Source: Candidatus Eiseniibacteriota bacterium (GTDB taxonomy: Bacteria > Eisenbacteria > RBG-16-71-46 > CAIMUX01). Taken from it: 64,000 nucleotides of DNA. The notes under the pieces were generated by a model that saw nothing but the letters and a program-made list of their open reading frames with translations, was not told the DNA's origin and made no database searches. The stretch covers positions 1-64,000 of the forward strand of contig CAIMUX010000130.1 in the NCBI GenBank assembly GCA_903844735.1, in the 5' to 3' direction. Made by a program: the position numbers and the translations under genes. Below, one piece after another: positions 7,897-16,875 of this stretch (position 1 is the first letter of the stretch; every line of letters begins with the position of its first letter).

Positions 7897-9473
7897 TGGG
7901 CCGCCCCGTCCCCATTCACGGCGCGGTAGCGCTGCAAGCGACTGCCCGGTTTGCCGGGAGTCGTGTAGGCCACCAATCCCTGCTGCATCAGGTCGCTCAG
8001 GGCACGGCGGAGCGCCCCGGAAATGCTCGTGTGCCCCAGCGCAGTTGCCAGCTCGGCCCGACTCAGCGGCCGCTCTCGAATGAGCGCCATAATCCGGTCA
8101 TGTACGCTCCCCGGCTCCCATTCCGATCGCCAACCCGGCCTCAGACGCCACCAGTCTGTCCGCGACTCCGACCCGGACTCTGGCCCCGACTCTGACCTCG
8201 ACTCTGACCTCGACTCTGACCCAGCCGGGCCATCGGCGATGTGGCCGTCTTCCCGGGCCGGTCTCGGCCGCAGCAACCTCTGGACGAAGGTGCCGCCCTG
8301 CTGCACGAAGTCCGGCTCCGGAAGCCCAACCGCCTTGAGGCGCGCGATCATGTCCAGTGTTCCGGTGCCGGCCTTCTCGATGTAGCGCACCAGGAACAGC
8401 GGCTCGGCAATCAGCGGATTGTGAGGGATCGAAGGATGCGGGGTGCGCAAGCGTTCCGGCGTAAGCGGCCGAGGCAGCTCGCCCGGATTCCAGACCTCCA
8501 GGCGGTCCGCGAAGAGCATCACCTGCACGCTGGCATTGCTCGTGTAGTCTCGATGCGCCACCGCATTCACGATGGCCTCGGTCACGGCCTCAGGGGGAAG
8601 CTCGTACGTCACCGGAGCCTGCGTCGACTCGGCCCGGGTCCCGACCGTCCGAGCGAGCTTCGACAAGGTGAAGTCAACCGCCTGATCGACCAGCTCGAAA
8701 ACAGTGCCCTTGTAGATCTGATACGAGGGAATCGGCTTCCGCACTTCGGTGCCGTGAAAGTGCATGCACTTGATCTCGGAGGTCGGTAGAAACCGCTGCG
8801 GGGCATCTCCGAACAGCAGGACCGCTGCGTGGGTCGGCTGCCCACGATCGAAGAGATTCATGTGCTGAAGTGCATCCTGGACACTCGTGTCCCCGGCGAG
8901 CGCGAACCCCCGCTCGCTCCGCGCCCGGGCCAGAAACCATCGGAGCTTGCTCGCGGACAGATCCGAAAGAGCTGCGTCCGGGCAGGCCGACGCATCGAAG
9001 GGGCGCGTCCGAACCGCCCCGGTCTGTTCGAGGTGCTCCACCAGGCTGGCGTAGAGCGCGGCGGAGAGGTCAGGGATGCTGCCGAAGCGCCGTCGAATCA
9101 GTTGCCCGCCCGCCTTGCCGACCAGCGCCGCCATCTTGGGGTGCCGAGCGTGATCGTCGCCCCCTTTGACGAAGATGAGCCTGGCCTTGCCCTGAGCGGT
9201 CGCGCGGTCAAACTCGTGCTCGGTCGGCGACACGCCCCCGGGATCTTCGAAGCCATAGTCGTTTCCGAACAGGCCCACGTAGACTCCACAGCGATCCACC
9301 TCGCTCAAGTAAACCTCGTCGGCTCGCCGATCAACCGCGGGCAGATCCTCGAACAGGAACACGGTGAAGAACCGCCGCAGCAGCGCGTCGCCCTCGACGA
9401 AGTCCCGGATCGCGCGCCGCTCCTCCGCGAGTTCCTTCTGCACGCTGCTGACAAAGATCGAGGTGGTGGGCAT
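7893..9473 (-). CDS. DUF4062 / GHKL ATPase / winged-helix protein, defence operon
   Basis: A 526-residue multidomain protein. Residues 4-95 match DUF4062 (IFVSSVQKELAEERRAI and GLFGNDYGFED), a TIR-like Rossmann fold often at the N-terminus of signalling or effector proteins. The middle resembles RecG-like ATP-binding proteins: LPPEAVTEAIVNAVAHRDY is the HATPase N-box, LEVWNPG the G1 box and IEKAGTGTLDMI the G2 box. The usual AlbA/Schlafen DNA-binding domain seen in that group is replaced by DUF4062. A low-complexity Ser/Glu/Arg linker precedes a C-terminal winged helix. An AGGAGG eight bases before ATG supports the start; the gap to the DUF1156 gene is 11 bases. Likely a sensor or regulator of the system, but this is inference. 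Confidence 0.82.
   Translation of the reverse strand: MPTTSIFVSSVQKELAEERRAIRDFVEGDALLRRFFTVFLFEDLPAVDRRADEVYLSEVDRCGVYVGLFGNDYGFEDPGGVSPTEHEFDRATAQGKARLIFVKGGDDHARHPKMAALVGKAGGQLIRRRFGSIPDLSAALYASLVEHLEQTGAVRTRPFDASACPDAALSDLSASKLRWFLARARSERGFALAGDTSVQDALQHMNLFDRGQPTHAAVLLFGDAPQRFLPTSEIKCMHFHGTEVRKPIPSYQIYKGTVFELVDQAVDFTLSKLARTVGTRAESTQAPVTYELPPEAVTEAIVNAVAHRDYTSNASVQVMLFADRLEVWNPGELPRPLTPERLRTPHPSIPHNPLIAEPLFLVRYIEKAGTGTLDMIARLKAVGLPEPDFVQQGGTFVQRLLRPRPAREDGHIADGPAGSESRSESRSESGPESGSESRTDWWRLRPGWRSEWEPGSVHDRIMALIRERPLSRAELATALGHTSISGALRRALSDLMQQGLVAYTTPGKPGSRLQRYRAVNGDGAAQ
8164..8223. repeat. 12-bp in-gene repeat, five units
   Basis: Five units of about GACTCTGACCTC lie inside the DUF4062/HATPase gene. 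On the coding strand they give a Ser-Glu-Ser-Arg/Gly linker between the ATPase and the winged helix. The period is four codons, so copy-number change would lengthen or shorten the linker without a frameshift. Confidence 0.85.
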
Positions 9474-9484
9474 GGAATGGCCTC

Positions 9485-12400
9485 CTAACCCAATCTCTGG
9501 TTCTTGACGAGTTCGCGCAGTACGCGGGCGGCGCCGGCCTCGTCGGGACGCAACGGGTCCAGCCGCTTCGCGAAATAGCCGGCCAGCTCCACCACCAGCT
9601 CGCGCTGCGTCATGTCACCGTAGTAGTTCGGCACGTTGAGCGTGAGGTGGGCCAGCACCTCGGCGCCGTCCACGTCCGCCTCCAGCTCCATCAGCGCGTA
9701 GAGCACGGCGCGCAGGACCGACTGGTGCAGCTCCGAGCCCTCGCCCATCTCGCCGCGCCCGAACTCCGTGGCGCTCTTGAGCCGCGCGTCGTTCGCCTTG
9801 TGGCTCGCGAGCAGAGGCTTGAAGTCGCGCACCTTGAACGCCTTGGCGAAGTTCTGGTAGTTGTCCAGCGTCTTGGCGCCGCGGGCCTCCATGTCGACCA
9901 TCTTCAGGTAGAAGCGCTCCGCACCCGAGAGCCGGTCCCAGTGGACCTTGGCGAGCCCTTGCGGCACCAGACACTGGTTGGCGGTGTCCACGGCGAAGGC
10001 GATGAGGCCATCGACAAATGTCGTCTCGCCTTTGACGCGCGGGCGGGTCGACTCCGAGGTCATGTCGCGGCCATCGATGATGGCATAGCGTGTCAGCACG
10101 CGCAGCGCGGCGGCGTAGCCCGCCATTTGGATGTCGGCGTCCTCGAAGACGTTTTCGTCGCGGTAGAGGCTCTTGGCCTGCTGGTTGAGGCCGGTGAGGG
10201 ACGCCACCTGGGCTTCGACCTCCTCCTGGATCTCCCAGGCGAGATCGTCGCGGGTGGTCTTCTTCGCGCCGTGCCGCTTGCGGAGCACGAGCAGCACCGT
10301 GCCCTTGACGTAGCTGCCCTCGCGCAGGGCGCTCTCGGTCTCGGTAACGACATACCAGGCGGCGGTGACCTGCAGGCCAGAAGCCCATACGATGTTCGCC
10401 ATGTCGGCCCAGATCGAGCCCGACTGGTGCGTGAACATGATGACCTGAATGCCGTTGTCGGGCATGCATTCGGTCATGCGCTTGTATGCGGCCACCATGC
10501 CACGGCGGAACTCCTCGTCCTCCCCCTTGATAGCAAGGGCGCGGCGGCTGTCCCAGATCCAGTCGGAGAACTCCGGCGGCTGGTTCTTGCGCAGCCAGGC
10601 GATGAAGAAGTCGAGGATCTCCTCGTACTTCACCGCGTCGCCGTATGGGGGGTCGGTTACATAGACATCGGCCTCTTGCACAACTCGATCTGCAGCACAG
10701 CAATCGACTTCGGTGTCCTGGCCCCCGGTCAGAGGATAGCTTCTCCAATTCGGAACAAGGAATGGATAGCTATTCACCAAGCCTCTGTGGGCGTAGGCAA
10801 ACTGCGTGTTGAGCGCTTGATTCTCGAACGTATTCGACGTGTTTCCCCCCGCGCCCTTGCTAGCGCTCCCATTCCAGCGCGAAAGGCGGCTGCATTGGTC
10901 CGCAAGCGAGAGAGCCAGGAACTTCGCGAATGCTCCTCCGTGCTGGTTTACGAGCCCCGTAGTCAACAGCTGTCGAGCATTGAACACATGATGCCAATGG
11001 GTCCAGCCTCGCGCTCTGATCAAGTCCTGGCCTTGGTAGCGCGGCGGTCCACCAACCTCGATCCGCATCTCCGGGATCCAGCCGTCCTTCTGCCACTCGC
11101 TGATGTGGTCGCCCATGTACTTCTCGACAATCGTCTCACGCACCAGGTCCTCCGGCACCACGGCGCGAAACTCGTACTCGTCACCCTTGCTAGTCTTCTT
11201 GGGACGCATCCACTGGATGCAATACAGGCGTTCCTGGAGCAGATCGTCCGGCCGCGGGACGAAGTCGTGTTTCTCCCACCTCCGAAGGCGGTTGCCGACT
11301 GAACCATCGGGGCACTGATAGTCGCCGCGGAGCGTCGAGATCTTGGTCTTGTAGGGGACGCCGTTCACCGCATGGATCAGGTAGGCCTCGTCGAACCGGC
11401 CATCGCGGCCGATCGTGCCGCGTTCGGCTTCCGCTAGCTCCTGATCGCTCACCCCTGTCCGGACATCGATGCCGTAGCACTTCCCGACCGGGTCCGGCAC
11501 CAGGACTGCGATCACGCGGTACCCTTTGCTGATGATCCGGCTGGGTAACATCGGCACCATCCACCCCGTTTGCGGGCAGCGCGCCTCAACGCAATAAAGA
11601 AACACCTTCGCGAGCCAGCCACAACCGTCGGTCTCGACGCCGAGCCGATCGATCTCCGCCTGCACCATCTCGACCAGAGCCTGCTGGTCGCGCGCGAGCT
11701 GCACGCGATGATTCTTGGAAGCCCCAACGATGCTGAACGCGCCCCAAGTGAGCATGCAGGCAACCGGGCTTAGGTCCGAAGCATGGACGTCGCATCCGAG
11801 TCGTGCGGCCTCGAAGGGAATCTGGCCCGAGCCGCAGAAAGTGTCCGCGACGCGCGGACGGTGGCCGAATCGCATGATCCCGAGCTGCTCCACAAGCTCG
11901 GGGAACGCCTGCGCGCTCGTGCCGAGGTGCGCGTTGACCGTGTCCCAGATGTGGTCGTGGACGGTGTCCATGACCTCCTCGGCCCGTCGCGCTTGGTCCA
12001 CGCGCTCCCGGTAGGACACGCGCGGGAGCATTTCCGCTTCGAGCCGGCGACGATCGCGCTCGGACACCTCCTCGCGCCAAGTGACCTTGACCTCCGCAAC
12101 ATCAGGATCGGACCAGTCCACCGGGGCCGACGCCGGGAGCGCGCCGTTGGGCGAGACGGTGAAGTAGTCGGCGATACGTCCGATCAGGAGCCTCTCAAGG
12201 ATCTCCTTCGGCCGGGGCCGCCGTTTCCAGCGCGCAACGAAGGACGCGGCGTCCATCCCCATGAGCATCTCGAAGACTTCCAGGTCCCGCGCCGGGTCGT
12301 CGGTGACCGGCAGCAGGCAACCGAGAACGCAGGCCTTGGCTAAGATCAGCGGTTTGCGACCCTTCCAGTAGCTGCCAAGGGCCGTAAGGGTCTTGCCGCT

Positions 12401-12511
12401 CCCCGCCATCTGCTCCTTGTACGCCTCCGCCGAAAGCTTCTGCACCGGCAACAGCCGCTCGATCAGCGCCGGCGCATCCTTCAAGGATAGCGGCACAACG
12501 GGCGTACTCAC
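9485..12511 (-). CDS. DUF1156 DNA amino-methyltransferase, defence operon
   Basis: A 1008-residue protein. It opens with the DUF1156-type N-terminus (residues 1-110, LIERLLPVQKLSAEAYKE). The SAM-binding motif VADTFCGSGQIPFEAARLG is at 221-239 and the catalytic DPPYGDAVKYEE at 620-631. The order FxGxG, long insert, DPPY, is that of alpha-type N6-adenine or N4-cytosine methyltransferases, with the about 380-residue insert in the position of a target-recognition region. The protein would mark host DNA, or modify invader DNA, for the defence system. ATG overlaps the DUF3780 stop by four bases. Homologues are named anti-phage-associated in public family naming, to my recollection. Methylated base and target site cannot be read from the sequence. 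Confidence 0.9.
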   Translation of the reverse strand: MSTPVVPLSLKDAPALIERLLPVQKLSAEAYKEQMAGSGKTLTALGSYWKGRKPLILAKACVLGCLLPVTDDPARDLEVFEMLMGMDAASFVARWKRRPRPKEILERLLIGRIADYFTVSPNGALPASAPVDWSDPDVAEVKVTWREEVSERDRRRLEAEMLPRVSYRERVDQARRAEEVMDTVHDHIWDTVNAHLGTSAQAFPELVEQLGIMRFGHRPRVADTFCGSGQIPFEAARLGCDVHASDLSPVACMLTWGAFSIVGASKNHRVQLARDQQALVEMVQAEIDRLGVETDGCGWLAKVFLYCVEARCPQTGWMVPMLPSRIISKGYRVIAVLVPDPVGKCYGIDVRTGVSDQELAEAERGTIGRDGRFDEAYLIHAVNGVPYKTKISTLRGDYQCPDGSVGNRLRRWEKHDFVPRPDDLLQERLYCIQWMRPKKTSKGDEYEFRAVVPEDLVRETIVEKYMGDHISEWQKDGWIPEMRIEVGGPPRYQGQDLIRARGWTHWHHVFNARQLLTTGLVNQHGGAFAKFLALSLADQCSRLSRWNGSASKGAGGNTSNTFENQALNTQFAYAHRGLVNSYPFLVPNWRSYPLTGGQDTEVDCCAADRVVQEADVYVTDPPYGDAVKYEEILDFFIAWLRKNQPPEFSDWIWDSRRALAIKGEDEEFRRGMVAAYKRMTECMPDNGIQVIMFTHQSGSIWADMANIVWASGLQVTAAWYVVTETESALREGSYVKGTVLLVLRKRHGAKKTTRDDLAWEIQEEVEAQVASLTGLNQQAKSLYRDENVFEDADIQMAGYAAALRVLTRYAIIDGRDMTSESTRPRVKGETTFVDGLIAFAVDTANQCLVPQGLAKVHWDRLSGAERFYLKMVDMEARGAKTLDNYQNFAKAFKVRDFKPLLASHKANDARLKSATEFGRGEMGEGSELHQSVLRAVLYALMELEADVDGAEVLAHLTLNVPNYYGDMTQRELVVELAGYFAKRLDPLRPDEAGAARVLRELVKNQRLG

Positions 12512-13083
12512 TCCGTCTCCTTGAAGAGCGGCAACCGGAACAGATCCTGCTCGACCGGCCGGCGACGACGCCGGCCAAGTGCCGGCTTCTCACCATCGGA
12601 AAGCGCAAAGAAGAGCGCCCGGCGCCAGCCTCGCTGCGCATCGTCCGGCAGGCCCGCCTCGGCCACGGTCATCGAGAAGAGCCACCAGCGTTCCTCGGGC
12701 CGCAGCGCCGCCCACTTGCTGCCGATCACGGGAAGCTGGTCATCCTTCGCTGTTTCCGCGGCCCAGGCCAGCACGCACAGCTCCTTGCCAAGAAGGCGTT
12801 CCACGAGGTTCGTGCCGGTATGCCAGCGGCCGGTCAGAACCTTGGCGGCCTTGAGCCGGTCGTTGAATTCCCGTCGCGCGATGTCGGCGATGCCCGACCA
12901 GACCCGGCGCTCCAGCACGACCCGCTCCTCGTCGCGCGGAACGCCGGCCTCGTGGCCGCGGTAGCCGTAGTCCTCGACCATCACGACCGACTCGTTTCGC
13001 GCCGCGGGAATCTCCACGCGGAAGACGTGCGAGCCGAACTTCTCCGGGGCCCCGAAATCGACCGTCGCGGGAGGATCGCTCAT
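12508..13083 (-). CDS. DUF3780 protein, defence operon
   Basis: A 191-residue protein matching the small DUF3780 family, which occurs almost only between DUF499 and DUF1156 genes. It opens with FGAPEKFGSHVFRVEIPA, then VVMVEDYGYR and RVWSGIADIARREFNDRL. A Trp-rich middle (PEERWWLFSMTVAE) is followed by a basic tail with five consecutive arginines at RRRRR. No catalytic motif is visible. It overlaps both neighbours by four bases, so the three genes are translationally coupled. The basic tail could contact DNA. Function is unknown; a structural or adaptor role in the complex is inferred from strict co-occurrence. Confidence 0.88.
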   Translation of the reverse strand: MSDPPATVDFGAPEKFGSHVFRVEIPAARNESVVMVEDYGYRGHEAGVPRDEERVVLERRVWSGIADIARREFNDRLKAAKVLTGRWHTGTNLVERLLGKELCVLAWAAETAKDDQLPVIGSKWAALRPEERWWLFSMTVAEAGLPDDAQRGWRRALFFALSDGEKPALGRRRRRPVEQDLFRLPLFKETE

Positions 13084-16000
13084 TGCTCCACGTCCCCCGG
13101 CTCCAGCTCGAGGCGGAGCTTCCCCGCGAAGTCCTTGAGATCGTGGCCCGAGGCGAAATGCGCCTTGCGGAAGGTCATGGTGACGGGCGTGTCGGGCGCG
13201 AACTTCTCCAACACCTTTTCGAGCAGCGCGGTGATGAACGGAGCATCGACGCGCACCTCGCCCACCATGATGTTCGCAATCTTGTTGCCCTGGCCGACCG
13301 TTAGCGTGACGTTCTCGAACTCGGCGGTCTTGTCGGCTGCCTGCTTCAGCCCTTCGAACGTCGTGCCGCGGGAGTCGAGCTTGCGGCCGGTGCGCGACAC
13401 GAGCCTCGCCGGCCTTACGTCGTCAATCTGCACGCCCTTCTTACCGCGGGCAGGGAATCGGAAGTCGGCCTTCGCTTCCAGCCCCTCGGCCGAGGCGAAG
13501 GCGCGCAGCACCACGTCGCCGTCGCCAATCTCGACCGGCCCGGCGTACGGCGTGCCTTCTCTCGGTTCGCTGCCGTCGAGCGTGAAGCGGATCTCGCCGC
13601 GCGGAGCGACAAGTAGCTCGACGTTGCGCTTGCCGCCCGTGTCGTTCAGGCGATTGCGCAGCATGAGTTGGTTCGCCCACGTGACCGGGTCGCCGGTCTC
13701 GTACTGACCGGACACATCGCACACAAGGAAGCCGACGCGCAGAGCGGTGGTGGTGTACGGGTTCTCCTTGAGCACAGCGCTCGATTCGGCCACCACCGCG
13801 TCCTCGGCGTAGTGGATGCGCGGCAATGGGTCGGCGTTCATGGGGTTCACCTTGAGGCGCACCCGGCCTTCGTCGCCCAGCTCGGGTTCGGCCACGATCT
13901 GCGCCGTCGTGCGCTTCTTCTTGGGCTTCTTCGTGATGTAGCCGTTGCCCAGATCCTCCCACAGCCCGCGATTGCAGGCGATGGTCTTCAGCATGTCGAG
14001 CCCGCGCGGCGGCAGCCAGGGCATGCCCGCCTGCTCGGCGTAGCGATCTGCGGCGTCGGACCAGCGGGTTTCGTCCTGGTTCTCGGGCCACAGCAGGTCC
14101 TGCGACTTGTCGCGGATGGCGTCGAACTCCTTCTCGACGTCGAGATAGAGCTTGAGCGGGTTTGAGGTGAGCGTCCTCTCGACCTGCTCCTCGCCGTTGA
14201 ATGGCTTGGTTGCGTCGCGAGTCATGTCGAGCGGCTTCGAGGCCAGCACCGGCACCTTGCCGGACCGGTGGATCGGGAAGAGCACCTTGTCGAACAGACT
14301 GAGGACGGTGGCGTTGAAGTCCTGCTCGTAGCCCTGCTGCTTGCGCTCCAGGTCCTCTCGCTGCGGGTGGCCATTCGGGATGCGCCCATCCGCCTTCTGC
14401 GCGGCGAAGAGCTGGCGTGCGGCCTTCTCGACACTGCCCATCGCCGTCTTGTCACCGGTCAGCACGCACAGATTGTTCTTCTGGCTCAAGCCGTCGAAGA
14501 ACTTCTGCACCTCTTCCGGCGGGATCTTCGAATCCGGGCTGACGATCAGCAACAGTCGCGCACGGCGAACGCGGTCCGCGACTTCCTCGAGCTTCGGCAG
14601 GGGCAGCACGTCCTCGTAGACGGTCCTGCGCATCGGCTTGAACATGTCGCGTAGGCGGTGGCGGATCAGGTCCTCGACCTGATTCTCCGGTGCGTCGTGG
14701 GCAAGGCTCTGCAGGAGCTTGGTCAGGTTCTCCTGGCGGTCGAAGTAGTAGCGACCCTCCGGCGTGTGGTGAAGATACCAGGCGGCCTTCTCCAGCTCCT
14801 CGAATGCGGCCAGGAACTCCGACGGCTCGCACAGCGGCGAGACGAGCGACTCGACCATCTCTTCCCTCGTCAGACCCTTCACGGCGTTCACGGCGGTAGA
14901 AAGGCTGGCGGTGAGTAGTAGCGCGCCGACCTGGGTCGCGGCTTCCTTGCCGGTCTGAAGATCGATCACCTGCGCGTGGGAGGACTGCTGGGCGTCCCAG
15001 AGATCCCTGGCGATCACGTCGCGCATACCCGAGATTTCGGTGAGCTTGTCGCGCACATCCGGGAGCGACAGGTCGAAGTGCTGCGGGCCGATCAGGAAGA
15101 CGTCGTTGGCGTTGCGTTCCCATACAGACTTGAGCAGGCGCGACACAAGCTCGATGAGCCCCCGTGTTTGCTTGAACTGCTCGTTTTCCTTGAAGAGCGC
15201 GACGACGTTCTTGAGCCGCGGATGGAATGGATAGGTGGCGACAATTTCGTCGGAGATGGCTTCCGCGCCGCGGTTGGCCGTCTTGGACTTGGCAGCTTCC
15301 TCCAGCTTGCGTCCGAAGATCTCCGCGATCGCCTCGATCTCGCTCCTATCCGGCAACGACTTGAAGAGGCGCTTGCGCAGGATGTCGTAGATCTCGTTCG
15401 CCGCGAGATCGACTGGCGTGATGTTGCGCTCTTGGCGGCCGAGCTCGGCGCGGGCGTCCTGCAGGGCTTTGTTGATGAGCCTGCCACCCGTCTCGTAGGC
15501 GGCGGCAAGGTCGGAGACGACGATGCAGACGTTCCGCTTCTTGCCCGTCGCAGTCAGCAGGTTGGCAAACGCCCGGGTCGCGATGTCCGCGACGGTGCCG
15601 TTGCCGACCTTCTGCGTATCGAGGTAGTGAAAGTAGGGCGGCATCTCGTCCAACAGAATCAGGACCGGCTGGTCGCCCTCGAAGAGCTTCAGCCAGTCCT
15701 TCTCATCCGGCGCCTTCGGCCCCCCCGTCCAGAAGCCACGGAACTGCTCTCCCTTGCCGAGCTGGTTGGCGATCTCGCCCCAGAAGAACTGGTCGGGGTT
15801 GTTGCGACCGTTGAAGGCCGCGATGGCGGCACTCTGAAACGCATCCGCATGCGCCAAACCGGCGCAGTACTTCGCCCGCAGCGACGGGTGCTTGGCGAGC
15901 AAACCGAAGCCCACGAGCAGGTGCGTCTTGCCGCCGCCCATCGCTTGCTTGAGATGGAAGACCGATTGGGACGAAGCACCCGCGAGCCGGGCGATGCCCT

Positions 16001-16163
16001 CAGCAATCAAATCCTTCATCCCCTGGGTGATATGGGTCCGGTCGAAGAAAGCGGACCCATCACCCTCGGTCGAGATCAGTTCATCGAGCTGTTCGATCTG
16101 GTCGCTGAGCTTGATCTCGAGTGCGTTGGGCTGCGGGTGGCAGGCATCGCGGACGGTCTTCAT
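13080..16163 (-). CDS. DUF499 ATPase, first gene of the defence operon
   Basis: A 1027-residue AAA-type ATPase. Walker A is KQAMGGGKTHLL (residues 72-83) and Walker B is LILLDEMPPYFHYL. The rest is a long helical DUF499 body with a C-terminal DNA-binding-like region of about 350 residues. I place the start at ATG 16163, ten bases after AGGAG. The open frame continues to 16352, but that part overlaps the gene behind it and shows no family similarity. DUF499 ATPases are thought to power or gate the DUF1156 methyltransferase system. The stop overlaps the DUF3780 ATG. A likely promoter lies upstream of 16163 or of the small genes at 16193-16644. Confidence 0.9.
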   Translation of the reverse strand: MKTVRDACHPQPNALEIKLSDQIEQLDELISTEGDGSAFFDRTHITQGMKDLIAEGIARLAGASSQSVFHLKQAMGGGKTHLLVGFGLLAKHPSLRAKYCAGLAHADAFQSAAIAAFNGRNNPDQFFWGEIANQLGKGEQFRGFWTGGPKAPDEKDWLKLFEGDQPVLILLDEMPPYFHYLDTQKVGNGTVADIATRAFANLLTATGKKRNVCIVVSDLAAAYETGGRLINKALQDARAELGRQERNITPVDLAANEIYDILRKRLFKSLPDRSEIEAIAEIFGRKLEEAAKSKTANRGAEAISDEIVATYPFHPRLKNVVALFKENEQFKQTRGLIELVSRLLKSVWERNANDVFLIGPQHFDLSLPDVRDKLTEISGMRDVIARDLWDAQQSSHAQVIDLQTGKEAATQVGALLLTASLSTAVNAVKGLTREEMVESLVSPLCEPSEFLAAFEELEKAAWYLHHTPEGRYYFDRQENLTKLLQSLAHDAPENQVEDLIRHRLRDMFKPMRRTVYEDVLPLPKLEEVADRVRRARLLLIVSPDSKIPPEEVQKFFDGLSQKNNLCVLTGDKTAMGSVEKAARQLFAAQKADGRIPNGHPQREDLERKQQGYEQDFNATVLSLFDKVLFPIHRSGKVPVLASKPLDMTRDATKPFNGEEQVERTLTSNPLKLYLDVEKEFDAIRDKSQDLLWPENQDETRWSDAADRYAEQAGMPWLPPRGLDMLKTIACNRGLWEDLGNGYITKKPKKKRTTAQIVAEPELGDEGRVRLKVNPMNADPLPRIHYAEDAVVAESSAVLKENPYTTTALRVGFLVCDVSGQYETGDPVTWANQLMLRNRLNDTGGKRNVELLVAPRGEIRFTLDGSEPREGTPYAGPVEIGDGDVVLRAFASAEGLEAKADFRFPARGKKGVQIDDVRPARLVSRTGRKLDSRGTTFEGLKQAADKTAEFENVTLTVGQGNKIANIMVGEVRVDAPFITALLEKVLEKFAPDTPVTMTFRKAHFASGHDLKDFAGKLRLELEPGDVEQ

Positions 16164-16192
16164 CTGGTTGGGTCTCCTTGCGTCGTCTCGGT

Positions 16193-16486
16193 CTAACGGT
16201 GAGGCGCGGCGATCATGCGCCGAGTGGCCTCCAGCCATGATCCCGAGGTCGGGACATGCGGCAAGAGATAGGCCAAGAACCGTCTCCGATTTTCGCTGGT
16301 CCGTAGTCTTTCGAGATCGACATTCCCGATCTCCCGGACGACGAGTTCCCACGGAATCGTCAGCATATCGGGAAACGATGCATACTCAAGCAGTCGTCGC
16401 AGCTTGAACGGATCGGAGAGGTTTTCGGTCCCGTCCCAGAAGTACCGGCGGTCGATCAGGATCGACGTAGCGCTTGCCGGCGGCAT
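16193..16486 (-). CDS. Small uncharacterised protein, loosely DUF6922-like
   Basis: The conserved-looking part begins at SILIDRRYFWDGTENL and runs through LRRLLEYASFPDM to LAYLLPHVPTSG. The aromatic-WD start and the leucine-rich helix recall DUF6922-type proteins, which accompany AbiEii nucleotidyltransferases in other genomes; the match is weak and by eye. I use ATG 16486; the open frame goes further back but overlaps the AbiEii fragment. It lies 29 bases before the DUF499 start and may share its transcript. It may equally be a C-terminal remnant of the broken gene upstream. Confidence 0.5.
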   Translation of the reverse strand: MPPASATSILIDRRYFWDGTENLSDPFKLRRLLEYASFPDMLTIPWELVVREIGNVDLERLRTSENRRRFLAYLLPHVPTSGSWLEATRRMIAAPHR

Positions 16487-16644
16487 GGTCGAGCATCTCG
16501 TTGATGATAGTAGTAGCGCGAAAGACACGTGCCGCCAGTCAAGTAGAACCGGTCGGTCGCCATCCGCGCCAGCACCTTGTCCTGCAAGGGATAGAGGCTC
16601 TGCTCGTAGAAGGAGCGTTCCTCGTCGGTTGCCGTTCTCAGCAC
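16456..16644 (-). pseudogene. AbiEii-type nucleotidyltransferase, N-terminal fragment
   Basis: A GTG at 16644 stands six bases after a strong AAGGAGG. The product includes FYEQSLYPLQDKVLARM and DRFYLTGGTCLSRYYYHQR. This is the start of the AbiEii/AbiGii nucleotidyltransferase toxin family, ending exactly where the catalytic S-D-D-L-D-F motif should follow. Instead the frame turns to Arg/Ser-rich sequence and stops after 62 residues. The toxin must be inactive because the metal-binding Asp residues are missing. The good ribosome-binding site shows it was once a real gene. It precedes the defence operon on the same strand, so the operon may now depend on its old promoter. Confidence 0.7.
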
Positions 16645-16875
16645 CGGACCCTCCTTCGGCTCTGCTCAGCCTCCCGGACGGGGGACGATACAGCTTTCCG
16701 GGGGGAATTTCTACCGCCTCCTCGGACATGGCCGTTCCGCTTGAGGCGCTCCCGCTGAAATGCGAGGATCTTGCGAACGGGAGGTCTGCCGGCCGCAGAC
16801 AGTCGAGGCGTGCACGCGAGACCACAATCGCTTCCGCGCGAGGGCAAACGTCTGACCGAAGAAGGGAGGATCTCG
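16645..16875. other. Divergent intergenic region
   Basis: This stretch separates the leftward defence island from the rightward HEPN/MNT pair and must contain promoters for both. I see the ribosome-binding sites at each end, but no convincing -35/-10 pair or operator. Open frames crossing it on both strands show no family similarity. Confidence 0.4.

Noticed and set aside
8164-8223. Frameshift or assembly error in the DUF4062 gene
   Set aside because: The repeat is a multiple of three and the winged helix continues in frame after it.
9647-11302. Long plus-strand frame (551 residues)
   Set aside because: Antisense to the DUF1156 methyltransferase, with no domain match.
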